A stretch of 64,000 nt of DNA from Calycina herbarum (lineage: Eukaryota; Ascomycota; Leotiomycetes; Helotiales; Pezizellaceae). How positions within the stretch are numbered: the first letter of the stretch is position 1; every line of letters starts with the position of its first letter. A program made the translations under genes and the position numbers. The stretch covers positions 372,001 through 436,000 of the forward strand of contig LLEY01000011.1 of the NCBI GenBank assembly GCA_001414485.1, written 5' to 3'. This document shows positions 46,996 through 57,560 of the stretch, piece by piece. Under the pieces are notes generated by a model. It saw only the letters and a list, made by a program, of their open reading frames with translations, was not told the DNA's origin and searched no databases.

Positions 46996-47793
46996 CTACA
47001 TCTCAATACCCCGGTGCTCAGTAAACTCCACATCATACTCCCCCGCCGCAGCAGCCTCCTTCGCCTTCTCACAAGCCAACTTATTCTCCTCCCTCGAGAT
47101 CTTCCAAAACAAAACCTCCACCCCATTCCCTCCAATCTTCTTAATCACCTTCATCAACAACTCCCACAAATCCCGATTCAAAACCCTCTTTCCCCTCGTC
47201 GTCTTCCATTTCTTTGCAATCCACCGATCCACATTCTCCGTCGCCCCACTAACCACATAATCCGAGTCCGTAGCAATAACGATGCTCTTCCATCCTTCAA
47301 TATGCCAAACCCGATATTGCAACGCCGCAATCACAGCTCGTAGTTCCGCGCGTTCGGTGGTTTGAGTAGCAGGCTCGGATCGTGGGCCATGGACTTCGAG
47401 ACGGAAAGCGACGGTGCCATCGTGGAAGATATCCTTTCTGCTTCGACCAGGAGGACGGAAGACGAACGACCAACCAGCGGTAGCTTCTTGGCTTTTGGCT
47501 TGGGGTGAGTATCCGGAGGTGAAGATGAGGATTTGGCTTTGCTTCGAGTCTCGAATGAAGCGGGGACCTGTGACTCCTTCAGCTTGACCTGGTGAGAAGA
47601 TCGTTGTCGGGTCTGTAGTGTTGGGTGGCGCGGTGAAGCGGTTGCATTTCGAGAATTGGAGAGGAGGTGGGAGCTTGCGCTTTTGGGGGCTGAGTTGCTT
47701 CTTCGCGTCTTGATCTGTGATTGTGGGAGTGCGTAGGGAGCGAGCGATGAGTTTGGAGTCGTAGGGCTCTGGGTTATAGGGGCGGATCCGCAT
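46996..47793 (-). CDS. RNase H-fold protein with altered catalytic residues, 265 aa
   Basis: An intronless frame starts at ATG 47793. After an N-terminal segment, residues about 85-255 follow the type 1 RNase H fold: first strand ILIFTSGYSP, a helix with TTERAELRAVIAAL, then IVIATDSDYVVSG, and a final helix EENKLACEKAKEAA. Typical enzymes use Asp in the first strand, Glu in the ELxA helix, Asp in the xxDS strand and Asp in the last helix. Here Glu and the middle Asp are present, but the first strand has Ser and the last helix has Cys where Asp is expected. Such fungal proteins are often annotated as RNase H; a catalytic role is doubtful and nucleic-acid binding is possible. Confidence 0.75.
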   Translation of the reverse strand: MRIRPYNPEPYDSKLIARSLRTPTITDQDAKKQLSPQKRKLPPPLQFSKCNRFTAPPNTTDPTTIFSPGQAEGVTGPRFIRDSKQSQILIFTSGYSPQAKSQEATAGWSFVFRPPGRSRKDIFHDGTVAFRLEVHGPRSEPATQTTERAELRAVIAALQYRVWHIEGWKSIVIATDSDYVVSGATENVDRWIAKKWKTTRGKRVLNRDLWELLMKVIKKIGGNGVEVLFWKISREENKLACEKAKEAAAAGEYDVEFTEHRGIEM

Positions 47794-48320
47794 TTTGAGA
47801 AATCGGTTGGTGTTTTAGGCGCAACGCATGGAATTGTTGATGGAAGACTGACTATGAGCGATCTGGGGTTTCCAGTGCGTGTCTTGGTTCTCACATGCAG
47901 GCAGCCATGCGAAAGCTGGAACCCAGATGGGCGGAGTGACTTGTCAATATACTTGAAGTTGAAGTCGGCAGCAGCCGAACTTTCCAGGTGGAAATAGAAG
48001 AATGTGGGAAACCTTACGAAACTCCAAGAACGCGAAAGAGGCGGCGTGAATGAGCAACCTCAATGTGGTCCTGTACCGTTGCGAGAGGTCTATGTTGAGC
48101 TCACGTCTGCCTGCCTGGGTTGAAGGGGAAACAAACAAACTCGTTTGCACGCCAAGACCCAGTAAGAGTTGTAGAACTGGGAAAGTTAAGGGCTTTCCGT
48201 ATGTCTACCTTGAATATCAGCAAATGAATTTCTTTAAGACTTAAGTTCTTGCTTCTCTCACTTCTCACTGGAACATATATGCGTAGACTTGCCAGCCTTA
48301 TAAAAGGTGTAGCGGGATCT
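47794..48320. other. Intergenic
   Basis: Short ORFs on both strands (47944-48244) have no support. It ends at a MITE with its GATCT duplication. Confidence 0.4.
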
Positions 48321-48791
48321 GATGTGCTTTATAAATTAGTTGTAAATTAGTCTCCATACTCTCTTTAATTCACTTTAGTATCCTAAACCGTAAGAACAAT
48401 CATATTGAATAATCGTTACTTGGATAAGTATCTAGTTCTTTATACTATTAAAATGTTTTAGACTTTAGTTAATGAACTTCGTTAATTGAAATTATCTGGA
48501 AAACAATATTATGAGGTGGAGAATTAGGTGTATATTGCTACAAGGAGGGAACTATCTTTGTGATGCCAGAAGTATAAATACCCCAAGTGACTCATAAGTG
48601 ACTCATAACCTAATTAGGTATAGTCACAAGAGTGAATATCCAATACAACAACAGTTAATGTTAATGAACTTTATTAATTGAAATTAGCTGGAAAACAATA
48701 ATTCAATAGCATAACTTACTAGACTTACTACTTGATACTTAAAGTAGTAACAAACATGATTGATTTTACAATGGGCGAATAAAGTATCTCA
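48321..48791. mobile_element. MITE family A, large copy with internal duplication, 471 bp
   Basis: The left end GATGTGCTTTATAAATTAG and right end GGCGAATAAAGTATCTCA are diverged forms of the family ends, flanked by GATCT on both sides (48316-48320 and 48792-48796). Inside, GTTAATGAACTT..GTTAATTGAAATTA and CTGGAAAACAATA occur twice, about 189 bp apart (48468 and 48657), which explains the greater length. Confidence 0.6.
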
Positions 48792-49024
48792 GATCTCGCG
48801 TACTTGGACCAACCTTCCGAGAACTCGACTTGGCCATATGCATGCAATCAATTTATCAGTGGAATTAAAAACATAATCATCGATATTTCAGCTAAGAAAT
48901 GTAGTTTACAGAAGTATTATAACAATGCCCATTATCGCTATCCCCATTCCCACCACAGTGCATATCTGCCCCTGACAGCTTTACCGAAATTTCCCCACAA
49001 AATAGTTGATAGGTTTTCTCAAAC

Positions 49025-49630
49025 TCACCTCTTACACAACTCCTCGAAGGGTGGTGGGCCAGGAGGGAGTTTAAGTGTAGGCTCCACGGGGCCAGGATGG
49101 TCTGGAGGGGTTAAAGGTTGAACCGTGTGCGCAAGATCTAAGAGGGGTGGGAGCTTGACATTGTTGAGTCCCTTCTCTTCCTTAAACCGCTTGTACTCGT
49201 CTGTTTCCTCGTGGGCGGGAAAAGGAACAAAGCTACCATATTTGACCATTTTCTCGTGACAATGCCATCCATATGCCACTTTCTCCTCTCTGCAAACTTC
49301 CTCAAACTGGCATATTAAGTCGTGGTTAACAACTGGGAAAGTTTTCTTGATTATGTCGGCTTTGGTTTTTATCATATCTTCCAGGTATTTACCGGTAACA
49401 TTTACCTCTGCCCACCCGAAGAACAGTAGACTTGCAGCCCAAAGGTTCCATCTGTATCCTGAGTCTTTCTTTGTCTCCATACACTTGAACTGAGCGATCC
49501 TAGCACACGTTCCTAACTTGTCGCTCCAATCCATGATGTGAATGGTGTGACCTAGTGTTATGGTTGGCCTTTCATTTTTGGTGTCTATGAGTTTCTTTAT
49601 AAACCCTGGGTTTTCGGTATTTTCTGACAT
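49025..49630 (-). CDS. Hypothetical protein, 201 aa
   Basis: ATG at 49630 opens MSENTENPGFIKKLIDTKNE, and the frame continues to TGA at 49025. The composition is that of a soluble protein, with WSDKLGTCARIAQFKC, RWNLWAASLLFFGWAEVNV, KADIIKKTFPVVNHDLICQ and a Pro-rich tail (PLTPPDHPGP, LPPGPPPFEELCKR). I recognise no domain. A perfect donor (GTGAGT) overlaps the stop codon, so a further 3' exon is possible, but I found no convincing acceptor with an open frame in the next 200 bases. The gene stands alone between mobile elements. A TATA-like TATAAATA lies about 215 bp upstream. Confidence 0.55.
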   Translation of the reverse strand: MSENTENPGFIKKLIDTKNERPTITLGHTIHIMDWSDKLGTCARIAQFKCMETKKDSGYRWNLWAASLLFFGWAEVNVTGKYLEDMIKTKADIIKKTFPVVNHDLICQFEEVCREEKVAYGWHCHEKMVKYGSFVPFPAHEETDEYKRFKEEKGLNNVKLPPLLDLAHTVQPLTPPDHPGPVEPTLKLPPGPPPFEELCKR

Positions 49631-50318
49631 TTTGAAGTCTCGTGGGATTAAATTTGTTGGTGTACCAAGCGTTTCAATAATTGGAAGAGCGTGTCAGGGT
49701 GGTTTTTGTCAGCGGTATGGTAAGAGGTAATAGCTTGTTGCTTCGACTTCTTTTTGAAGGGATGCTGTGCTTATTATTATGAATTCAAGTATGAGTATGA
49801 AAAATAGAAGTATAAAGAGATAAGGAGAGATCCAGGAGAGGTATTTATAGGATTTCTACAATACTAGCCTGTGAATAAACCACCAAACGTGTAATATGAT
49901 TCACATGAATAGAACCGGCTCCTTTCGGAGTCAGCTTCGAACATGTTGTAAAAGGAAACTTCGTCAGTAATCCGTGAATCACCATCCAGAAAAAGCAAGG
50001 TTCTTGCAATGAGAAGACCGTCAACAGTACATTTGCGGGGTTGAGAAAGATATGAGAATCAAGTATGGAAAGTTAAGCGAGAGAGAAAATGAGAGTATTA
50101 CTAGGACTTTCCCCTCAGCTTTCTTCTGATAACAATATATTTTGAGGTTTGTACATAAAATTGAGGACAACATTCAAGCGAACAGACAAGCAATCCACAC
50201 TCAAGCTCTCACCCATAGATCATTTGAGCCCAAATGAAAGAGACCTATGAAGAAACTCTCCTGAACGATAATTTTACATATTGATTTCTCAAACGACGGA
50301 GCTTACAACTTCTGAGCT
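49631..50318. other. Intergenic
   Basis: No open frame of note and no repeats recognised. Confidence 0.4.
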
Positions 50319-52085
50319 CTAGCAATGCCAACCCCCATCAACCGAATAACAGGCCCCCGTAATAAAGCTTGCCTCCTTACTTAACAAGAAGACAACCAAA
50401 ATTGCAACTTCCTCAGGCTAGCCCTTTCTTTCTACCGCTCGCTGCACCTCCAAACCCAACACTTCCCGAGGTGTTGGCAGATTGATTTTAACATGGGAGT
50501 CTCAGTGACACCACTATTTGCCATCAGCAGTTTTCTTCAAGTTTTGAGGATCCGAAAACGGGGTGACATGTCAACATAACTTACGGAGCAACACAATTAA
50601 CTCTGATTTGTCTCGCTCCGACATCCTTTGCTACAGATCGGGTAAGACCTATAACGGCATGTTTACTAGCCGAATAAACAGAGCAACCTTTCATACCCAT
50701 CAGGCCAGCGATACTGGCTGCATTGACGATGGAACCGCCATCTGGGATAATTTTCAGTTGGGATTGCATGCAATTTCTGACTCCTGTTTGTATATTAGAA
50801 GAAGAAACTCGACATTTTCCTTGGAATGGAGAGCACACCCTTTACGTTGACATCCATAACAAAATCCCACTCATCTTCTTCCACAGTGTGAGCACAAATT
50901 ACTCAAACCTTTGAGTATTACTCAGAGTAATATGAGTAGAGTAGAGTAGAGTAATTACTTAGATTACTTAGAGTAATACTCTAAGTAATATACTATAAAT
51001 AGATAAATAGACTAAATTATAAAGTAATTATCCTTAAAGTCATTCTGTTTAGTCTCCAGATCCTTATCCTTATCCTTATTCTCCTTCTCCTTTATATCCT
51101 TCTCTTCTCTTATCTTCTTCTCTTCTTCTATTTCCTTATCTAGATAAAGACCCTAGCTTTTTAAGCTACTTATAACTTTAAAAGTCTCTTTAGAGGGTCG
51201 ATTTCGTTGCTTTAAGATAATTAAAGCTCCTCAACTAAAGAGTCTCTCACTAGGAGCTGAAGTTGCCAGGGCTTATAGGTACTTTCTAGCTAATATAGAT
51301 AAAACAGGATAGTTAAGTCTATTAACTTTCCACTAACTTAAAGGAGTAAATTAAGAGACTTAATTAGTATAGAATATTAGTATATAAAAGATATAGAAGG
51401 TTACTTATATCTCTTTTAGCCGGAGTTGCTTCAAAGAAGGCTCGCTTACCTCGCTTAAGCTCCTAGAACCTTAAAAACGCTACTCTGACACTCTAGCCCG
51501 ACCCGGACCGATTCAGCCCGACTACTCAGAGTATTACTCAGAGTTACTCAGAGTAGTGTTGAGTAGAGTAGAGTAGTACTTAAAATCGGTTAAGTAGAGT
51601 AGAGTAATAGCCGTTACTCTACTCTACTCTACTCATTTCTCACACTGTTCTTCCATGTCGACTAACTTCACATAATCAGCTCATCTTCATATTCATTTCC
51701 ATTTCTCTTGCCCCCACCCCCAATTTCCTCTCCCTCGCTCATTTCCAAAAGCGCAGAATGAAAATATTACTCACCATCCCCTTCCCATGATTCTTACCAA
51801 TAACCCCCGTTAAATTCGCCGCCCCATCTAAGCCCCCGAACTTCTCTACAGTCCCCGAAATCCAAGTATCTACCTGTTCTTTCCTCCTCACCTCCGTTGT
51901 CTTTACAAATACACTTCCCCCACTCGCTTCTATTTCTTTTTTCCCTTTTTCGAGGGAGTCAGAAGAAAGATCTGCGATGGAAACATTGGCTCCAAGGAAG
52001 GAGAGGATTTTAGCAATTGCCAGACCGATTTGGATGCGCCGCCCGTTATGGCTATTGTTTTGCCTTTCAGAGAGGAAGTCGACAT
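50319..52085 (-). pseudogene. Short-chain dehydrogenase/reductase, broken and split by a transposon
   Basis: The start at 52085 reads MSTSSLKGKTIAITGGAS, the opening of a classical SDR. One base is lost in the Gly-rich nucleotide-binding motif (around 52030-52036); the frame after it reads IGLAIAKILSFLGANVSIADL. Exon 1 ends at a GTGAGT at 51774. A 764-bp hAT element (50884-51647) follows. Beyond it comes EEDEWDFVMDVNVKG, a 54-nt intron, then SIVNAASIAGLMG and YSASKHAVIGLTRSVAKD with the catalytic Tyr-x3-Lys, and INVNCVAP-like text before a GTAAGT. The last exon (GVTETPML...CYSVDGGW) has another frameshift near 50465 and an in-frame TAG at 50420-50418. It was an NAD(P)-dependent oxidoreductase and is now non-functional. 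Confidence 0.85.
50884..51647 (-). mobile_element. Non-autonomous hAT element, 764 bp, with 8-bp duplication
   Basis: Starts CAGTGTGAG and ends CTCACACTG, flanked on both sides by TTCTTCCA (50876-50883 and 51648-51655), the 8-bp duplication typical of hAT. Both subterminal regions are filled with GAGTA/TACTC repeats. The interior (about 51130-51260, minus strand) keeps a decayed piece of the hAT dimerisation region: SAPSERLFS, then GALIILKQRNRPSKE. It inserted into the SDR gene just upstream of the second coding block. Confidence 0.85.
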
Positions 52086-53618
52086 TTCTACGAGAAGGGA
52101 GATTTGAAAAGAAAGTAGGTAGCTTGGAAAGGTTGGATTTGAAGAGTTGATTTCAGGATAGCGAGGGACAGTAATGATTTGATATATCAAGTCGGAAAGA
52201 GTTTTGGACCAGATGTATTTAGTTCGGAACCAATTGGAGGGGTAGCCGTTTATACGCAGCTGAAACAGCCGGTATGGCTCGGGAATGGGGCCGTTTACTA
52301 GTTTCCGGAAAAGGATAACCGGGGTGAACTTCAGTCAAAGGAAGAAGACTGGTTGGTTCGTCAATTGACAATTGAGAAATGCGAAAATAGAAGGCAAATG
52401 AGAGAAAGGCTTGAAACTTATGAGGAAGTTTAGGAAGATGGGGCGGCGGCGTCCGGATCGAAATGTTCGGCAAAAACTGCACGATTTCTCGTCACTGCTT
52501 CAACATCCATGAGAATAGAGTCTAATAAAATGGATATAAATATGACGCTTTCAAACCCCAGGGGCCAGAGCTAGTTGACGTGCCATCCCTTGATATCATT
52601 CTCAAAAGAAATGTTTTTGGCACCCCGGTCACCTCCCCCCTTTTTCGCCCCTTCGCGAAAAATGATTTTTGACGAGATTTTTAGAAGAAGTGAAGATTGC
52701 AGGAGAATGCAAACCCAAAAAAGAAGATAATTTGCAAAATATGACGAGAAAGGTGAGATATTTTTCACGGGGCCTTTGTAAACCTAAGCCATTGTTAGAG
52801 TTCCTTTAAACCAGTTCAGCCGCGAAGAAGAATGCAACACCAGGTCCATGCAAATCCACCCAACTCTCCTTTCGACCAATTAAGCTACAGAAAGAGCCAT
52901 CCAAAGTTACTTCATTACCTTGCCTCTTATCAAAATTGCCGTATTGCCCTTCACCAATCGCATTCCATGGCAGAGAACCACCATCAATTTAATGAACACT
53001 GTCCTGGGACTCGTTTCTCGAGGATGTTAGAGTGGAGACAGAGTGAATGGTAAAGAGAGGTAGTGAAATGTGTCTAGTTTGAGAAGAAAAAGGGCCGAGA
53101 TCTCGCTTCCTTGGGTTTCAAGTCGGTGAGAATTGAATCGGCAAGATTTGGAGTTGAGATCGAGTTGTCGGATCTTAAGAAGGGGACCATATTCCAAGCG
53201 AAACGCAGCCTGGAAACTAGGGCCCAATACATAATTGTGAAGAATGGTTGAGCTGAAGTGGTTTGCGGAGAGGATTTTGATAGTTGTAGCTTTGAGGACG
53301 AGACAATGGGATTCTTTGATTGTGTCGTCGTTGGGAGAAAAGAGTGTAGTACTCGACCGAGGAGTCTGAGGAATTCATTTTGCTCGGTTGTTGTTTCGAG
53401 TCTGTTGTTTTCAAGTGTGCTTGTAGACTGGATACAAAACCAATCTATGTTTCATAAAAGCTGCGTTGATATCTTCTTAAGTGAGTGACTGGTGAGTAGC
53501 AGCACGGAGGGCTAAGGGTGAATTCGGACGCCAAAGTATGTACTCAGTGGCTTTAAGACTTCACAAATTGATTTTTTGATGCTAGTATCAGATTTACTCA
53601 GGCTATCAAATTTAAGTA
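52086..53618. other. Intergenic, no supported gene
   Basis: Scattered ORFs (52219-52482, 52832-53053, 53258-53488) lack domains. GCCCCTTCGCGAAAAATG near 52645 forms a short palindromic TTCGCGAA. It ends at the TA target site of the second pogo element. Confidence 0.4.
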
Positions 53619-55479
53619 ACGTGATCCATCACCGAGCTGCGCACATCACCGAGCTACGCACTTTTACCGACTTCTACTACTTCAAAATACAATAAATCAA
53701 CTATAACAATAGATAAAACTTATTACTCTTCGGATTCTGATAAGCTAGATGTATCTACAAGTTCTTGACAAGTTCGCGTATTATAACCAGTCTTTCTGTA
53801 AGTGCTACAACGTCGTGTAGTCGAAATCCCTTCCTCACGATTTACCCTTCTAAAGCGCTTGTTGCGTCGTATCTGCTCATTTACTTCGTCTTAAGCTATA
53901 ATATCGTGTGCATCCTCTATAATAAGTGCACCTCCTCGACGGATACGATTCTTTTTAGCTCTGCGACGCTTGGAAAGTGCCTCATTTGCTGCTTGAAGTG
54001 TACGTAGCTCGGCATTGACAAGAGTTAATTCATGAGCTAAACGCTCTATACCTTTGGCCAACGAAGCGACAGTTTGAAAAAGAGGAGTAGGCGAGCTTCC
54101 TTGATGATGGGCAATACGATCTCTAACCAAAGTCGTTTGCGAAAGAGCTTCCGTTGGGTTGTGAGGGGTCTGCGAAACCTAAGGGTCTGCCTCGACGGAA
54201 GGGGGGCTAGTAGGCGTTAGAGTTCGTAACTTCACATCTAACTTCGATATAACTACTTAAGGGTCAAAAGGTATTAATCCAGCCCTGCGGAATCCAGCCT
54301 GACCGTTTATAGGAGTAATTGACTTAATATACGCTTGTTTGAAGGCTATAAGGAACTCGACCTTAGTGATATGATTAATATACGCTTTTATAAACCCTTC
54401 GATTTCTCGACCGTACTTCCGCTTAAGGACAGCAAAACACCCGACATTAAGTGGCTGGGTTAGATAAGAAGAATACGGAGGTAATCTAAGAGTTATAATG
54501 TTATGAGACTTGTAATATTCTTGAAATTCCACCGATTCGTGACTCTTATGCCTATCTAAAACCAATATACGATATAGACCCTTAGCTTAAGCAGTAGTAT
54601 ATTTATCGAAGTGTTTCAACCATTCCAGACCTGTCTTATTATTTGTCTAACTATTATTTATAGGTTTGATAACCTAATCGTAAGGGAGGCTAGTTTCAGA
54701 ATACCAATTCGCGAGGTGATTAGCGCCTTAAACAACAAGGAATAGAGGGATACTCCTACCTTCGCCATTAATCGTAACAATTGCTATCGCCCATTCTCGA
54801 TTGCCTAGTTGAACTGCCTTACTCTTACCACATCGATTAGCACGAGTAATAACCATTCTAGGACAGATTTAACCTATTATAAAGCCGGTCTCGTCGAAGT
54901 TATAGAAATCGCTATCCACTATACCATATTTCGCCCACATATTCTCTACTAGTCGAAACTACGTACTAATTAACTTAGAATCTTCGTATAAGGCTCTTTG
55001 AAAGTCGTAAACGCGATTGAAATGCGTCTTTAGCTCTAGTCGTCGAACTACGAATCGTTTTGCCTAGCGCTTTCCGACGCGTTTTACTCCGCACGCCTCG
55101 AGGAGGTAATTCGCTATATCTTCTACATTAGCTAGCCGAGGCGAAAACCCTCTAGAATCTCGATCGAATATATGTCGAATAATTGTTTCCTCCTCTAATT
55201 TCGTCAGCTTTAAATAATTGGGTTTAGCATCGCTATAAGAAGGTCGGCCGTTCATTCTAAGACGAAGAGTAGATTTAGGAACTTTATAGATTTTTACAGC
55301 GTTTCTACGGCTTAATTTTCGTTTAGATGTTCGAATAGCTTTAATAGCTAATATAATTCGTGCTTCTTGAGTTTGGACTTGTATTGTAGAAGAAGAAAAC
55401 GCGTGTTAAAGTAGTAGGGTAGTAAATTCGGTAAAAGTGCGTAGCTCGGTGATGTGCGCAGCTCGGTGATGGATCACGT
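53619..55479 (-). mobile_element. pogo/Fot1-type DNA transposon, copy 2, with perfect 52-bp inverted ends
   Basis: The ends begin ACGTGATCCATCACC and are identical inverted copies for 52 bp, flanked by TA on both sides (53617-53618 and 55480-55481). Each end holds two tandem ~17-bp units (CACCGAGCTGCGCACAT and CACCGAGCTACGCACTT). Length 1861 bp, the same as the copy at 22092. The minus strand carries a decayed transposase. Perfect ends with a broken gene suggest it may still be mobilisable if a related transposase exists elsewhere; that is inference. Confidence 0.9.
53723..55405 (-). pseudogene. DDE transposase of the pogo/jerky type with C-terminal zinc-knuckle remnant
   Basis: Minus-strand order: a helix-turn-helix start (EARIILAIKAIRTSKRKLSR, about 55370), a CENP-B-like second DNA-binding part (LTKLEEETIIRHIFDRD, RWVKRF), then the catalytic core with FYNFDETGF (first Asp, about 54910), VLDRHKSHESVEF (second Asp, about 54560) and LTQPLNVGCFAVLKRKYG (about 54450), where the third acid is Asn, as a G-to-A change would give. 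Several TAA/TAG stops interrupt the core. A coiled-coil tail (LVNAELRTLQAANEALSKRR) and a C-x2-Y-x4-Y-x4-C sequence follow, which fits a CCHC knuckle after RIP-type changes. Non-functional. Confidence 0.8.
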
Positions 55480-55481
55480 TA

Positions 55482-56299
55482 TTGGATATACTTGTTTTCA
55501 AAAATTCATGTATTGGATCTACCCCAATTATTCACATTGAACAAGTAGTCAACAAAGATATCCCAATAATCAAGCCAGTGCAAGATAAAAGCACAAGAAT
55601 TTTGGTGAAAACCAAAAACTGTCATGTGATAGACGAACAGCTGAAGTTGGCTGAAGTTGGCTGAAGTACGTTCGCAGTGCAGGCCCCGATATCGGGATCG
55701 CCCCGTCCCTCGCGACTTCCTTGTTCAGCCTATTCTCATCTTAGGTACCATCCAAACAGACTCGTAAGATGAAATCAATTCTTTCTTTATCGGCGGTTGA
55801 TTGTCCCTCCTAGCTAGCTGCCTTCATCTCTACTCTTTTCGGAATCGAGATGGTCGACTTTTCGGCTAAATTCAGACGACTACCACAAATCTAAACACCA
55901 CGGGCTGATGTGATATTTGCACCTTGAAAGTTGAAGCGCTCTTGGTAGAATCGTGTACGACATGTCACTTTTACAATTACCAGCCGCCAGAATAACAGGA
56001 CTATCTGATAATAAAACCCCCCGTTTGACCCCTCCTCGACACCCTGTGGTGCATCACAGGACACGAGCACAAGAATCTTTTACCTTTGCCAAGATGAACA
56101 TCATTTCAGATACCGAATTTCTCTCAACTTTGGAACGCGGCTGTAGAACAGCCACCTTGGGCATGCAAAAATGAGAACAGCTTCCCGTTGAAGGATGCTT
56201 ATGCTTCAACACGTACGACCACCGGCGTATCCGACATAACAACGTTCTGAGGATCGAACCCTATGATAGGTGTGGGAGGCACACGCTGCAGGTTGGCTG
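55482..56299. other. Intergenic
   Basis: No supported gene; the ORF at 55953-56174 lacks any domain. Confidence 0.4.
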
Positions 56300-57560
56300 A
56301 AAAGCATCACATCCAGTCAAGCCTGGTCTTTTAACTTTCATCAAGTTACTCCCTGTTCAGTTGGGTTTCTCAGTGGAACCCTATGATGCACCAAGTTCTG
56401 CTAGAGTTTGGAACCAACTGATTTGATACGCTCCATACGGAGATGATTCCGTCGAAAAGTTGTGAGGGGCTAGCATGCCACGCTTTTGCATGTGCTCTTT
56501 GCATGTGCTCTTTGCATGCAGCTGTTCGGATATGGCCGTCCCACTCACCAGGTCTCATAATATTGACATTGCTCATCCAAGATACATATTCTGGAATGAA
56601 CGGTAGCGTTCTTGATCAATGTTCCTAACTATGTCCAGGGGCTTCCTGATGTCCAACGTCATCGCTATGTTATCCCTACTCATGTTGGAGGAATAACCGC
56701 CTCGTACAGCGACGTCTTCATCATCTTCAGCTCTTTCTTCAATTGTCGGTCAGACTTTGCTGCAACCGGGAGGCCCTTCACTTCCTATTTTGACTCTTGT
56801 GATTACTCAGCTGGGAAAAAATAGCGCAGGTTCATCAACAATGGTGGAACACCCTAGCAATCGTCGATCAAGTTGACAAGGTTATTATAACATTCCCGGA
56901 AACACGTTCTTCTCAAAGATACCCGAGGGGGGTGTACCATATACTTCTGAGAAACCATGCATTTGATTTGTAAATCCAAGGTCATTTTGAGCCAGATAAA
57001 GTGCGGGGAATGTTGGTGGCTTCCGTATCATGCAACGCTGCATGATCTCAAGGCCCCAAAGTTCAGTCATTTGCTCCCGCCTCATGTACAACGGCAGATT
57101 CCCCAATCCGCTAGGTCTTAGCGAAACAACTCGTTTGGTAAATGTAATCTTTTCTACCTCCGTGTCAAACCAGGTTTTTCTTGCTCAATTTCCCAAAATG
57201 CTATCATTTTGTGGAAATCCGCCACAAAACTAATATGGCAATGCTGACATACATAATTATATGAAGTAGCTGGATTCTTGAACTTCCCCTTTCAACTTCA
57301 AGTAATAAGCTGAAAGATCCCGGCGTGTTAGTGGCACTTTGCGGAATCCAACTCCAACTTTGCCCATGTGAAATCCAGTTCAAGGTCTACCAGAAACTCG
57401 GTTCGAGATTCTTGACACAACACGCCAACCAACGAGGCCAACGGAAAAGAAACCCGGGCAAGTAAGGAAAGGATGCAGACCCAGGATACTGCAGCAATTC
57501 ATGTTTGATGGCTTGAAGAGCCGGATTTTGAGTTTGTTGCAGTTCGGAACTACATCACAT
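56300..57560 (-). pseudogene. Decayed protein gene, family not recognised
   Basis: Minus-strand frames give protein-like stretches that switch frame and meet stops: QNPALQAIKHELLQYPGS (about 57510), FLVDLELDFTWAKLELD, FVADFHKMIAFWEIEQEKPG (about 57210), FDTEVEKITFTKRVVSLRP, then the longest open piece at 57106-56885 (LWGLEIMQRCMIRKPPTFPALYLAQND, FTNQMHGFSEVYGTPPSG), and IAMTLDIRKPLDIVRNIDQE (about 56660). The order and composition look like one diverged gene of at least 350 codons. Some breaks could be introns. I cannot name it. Confidence 0.35.

Noticed and set aside
46999..47343. Plus-strand ORF opposite the RNase H gene
   Set aside because: Antisense shadow of a supported coding frame.
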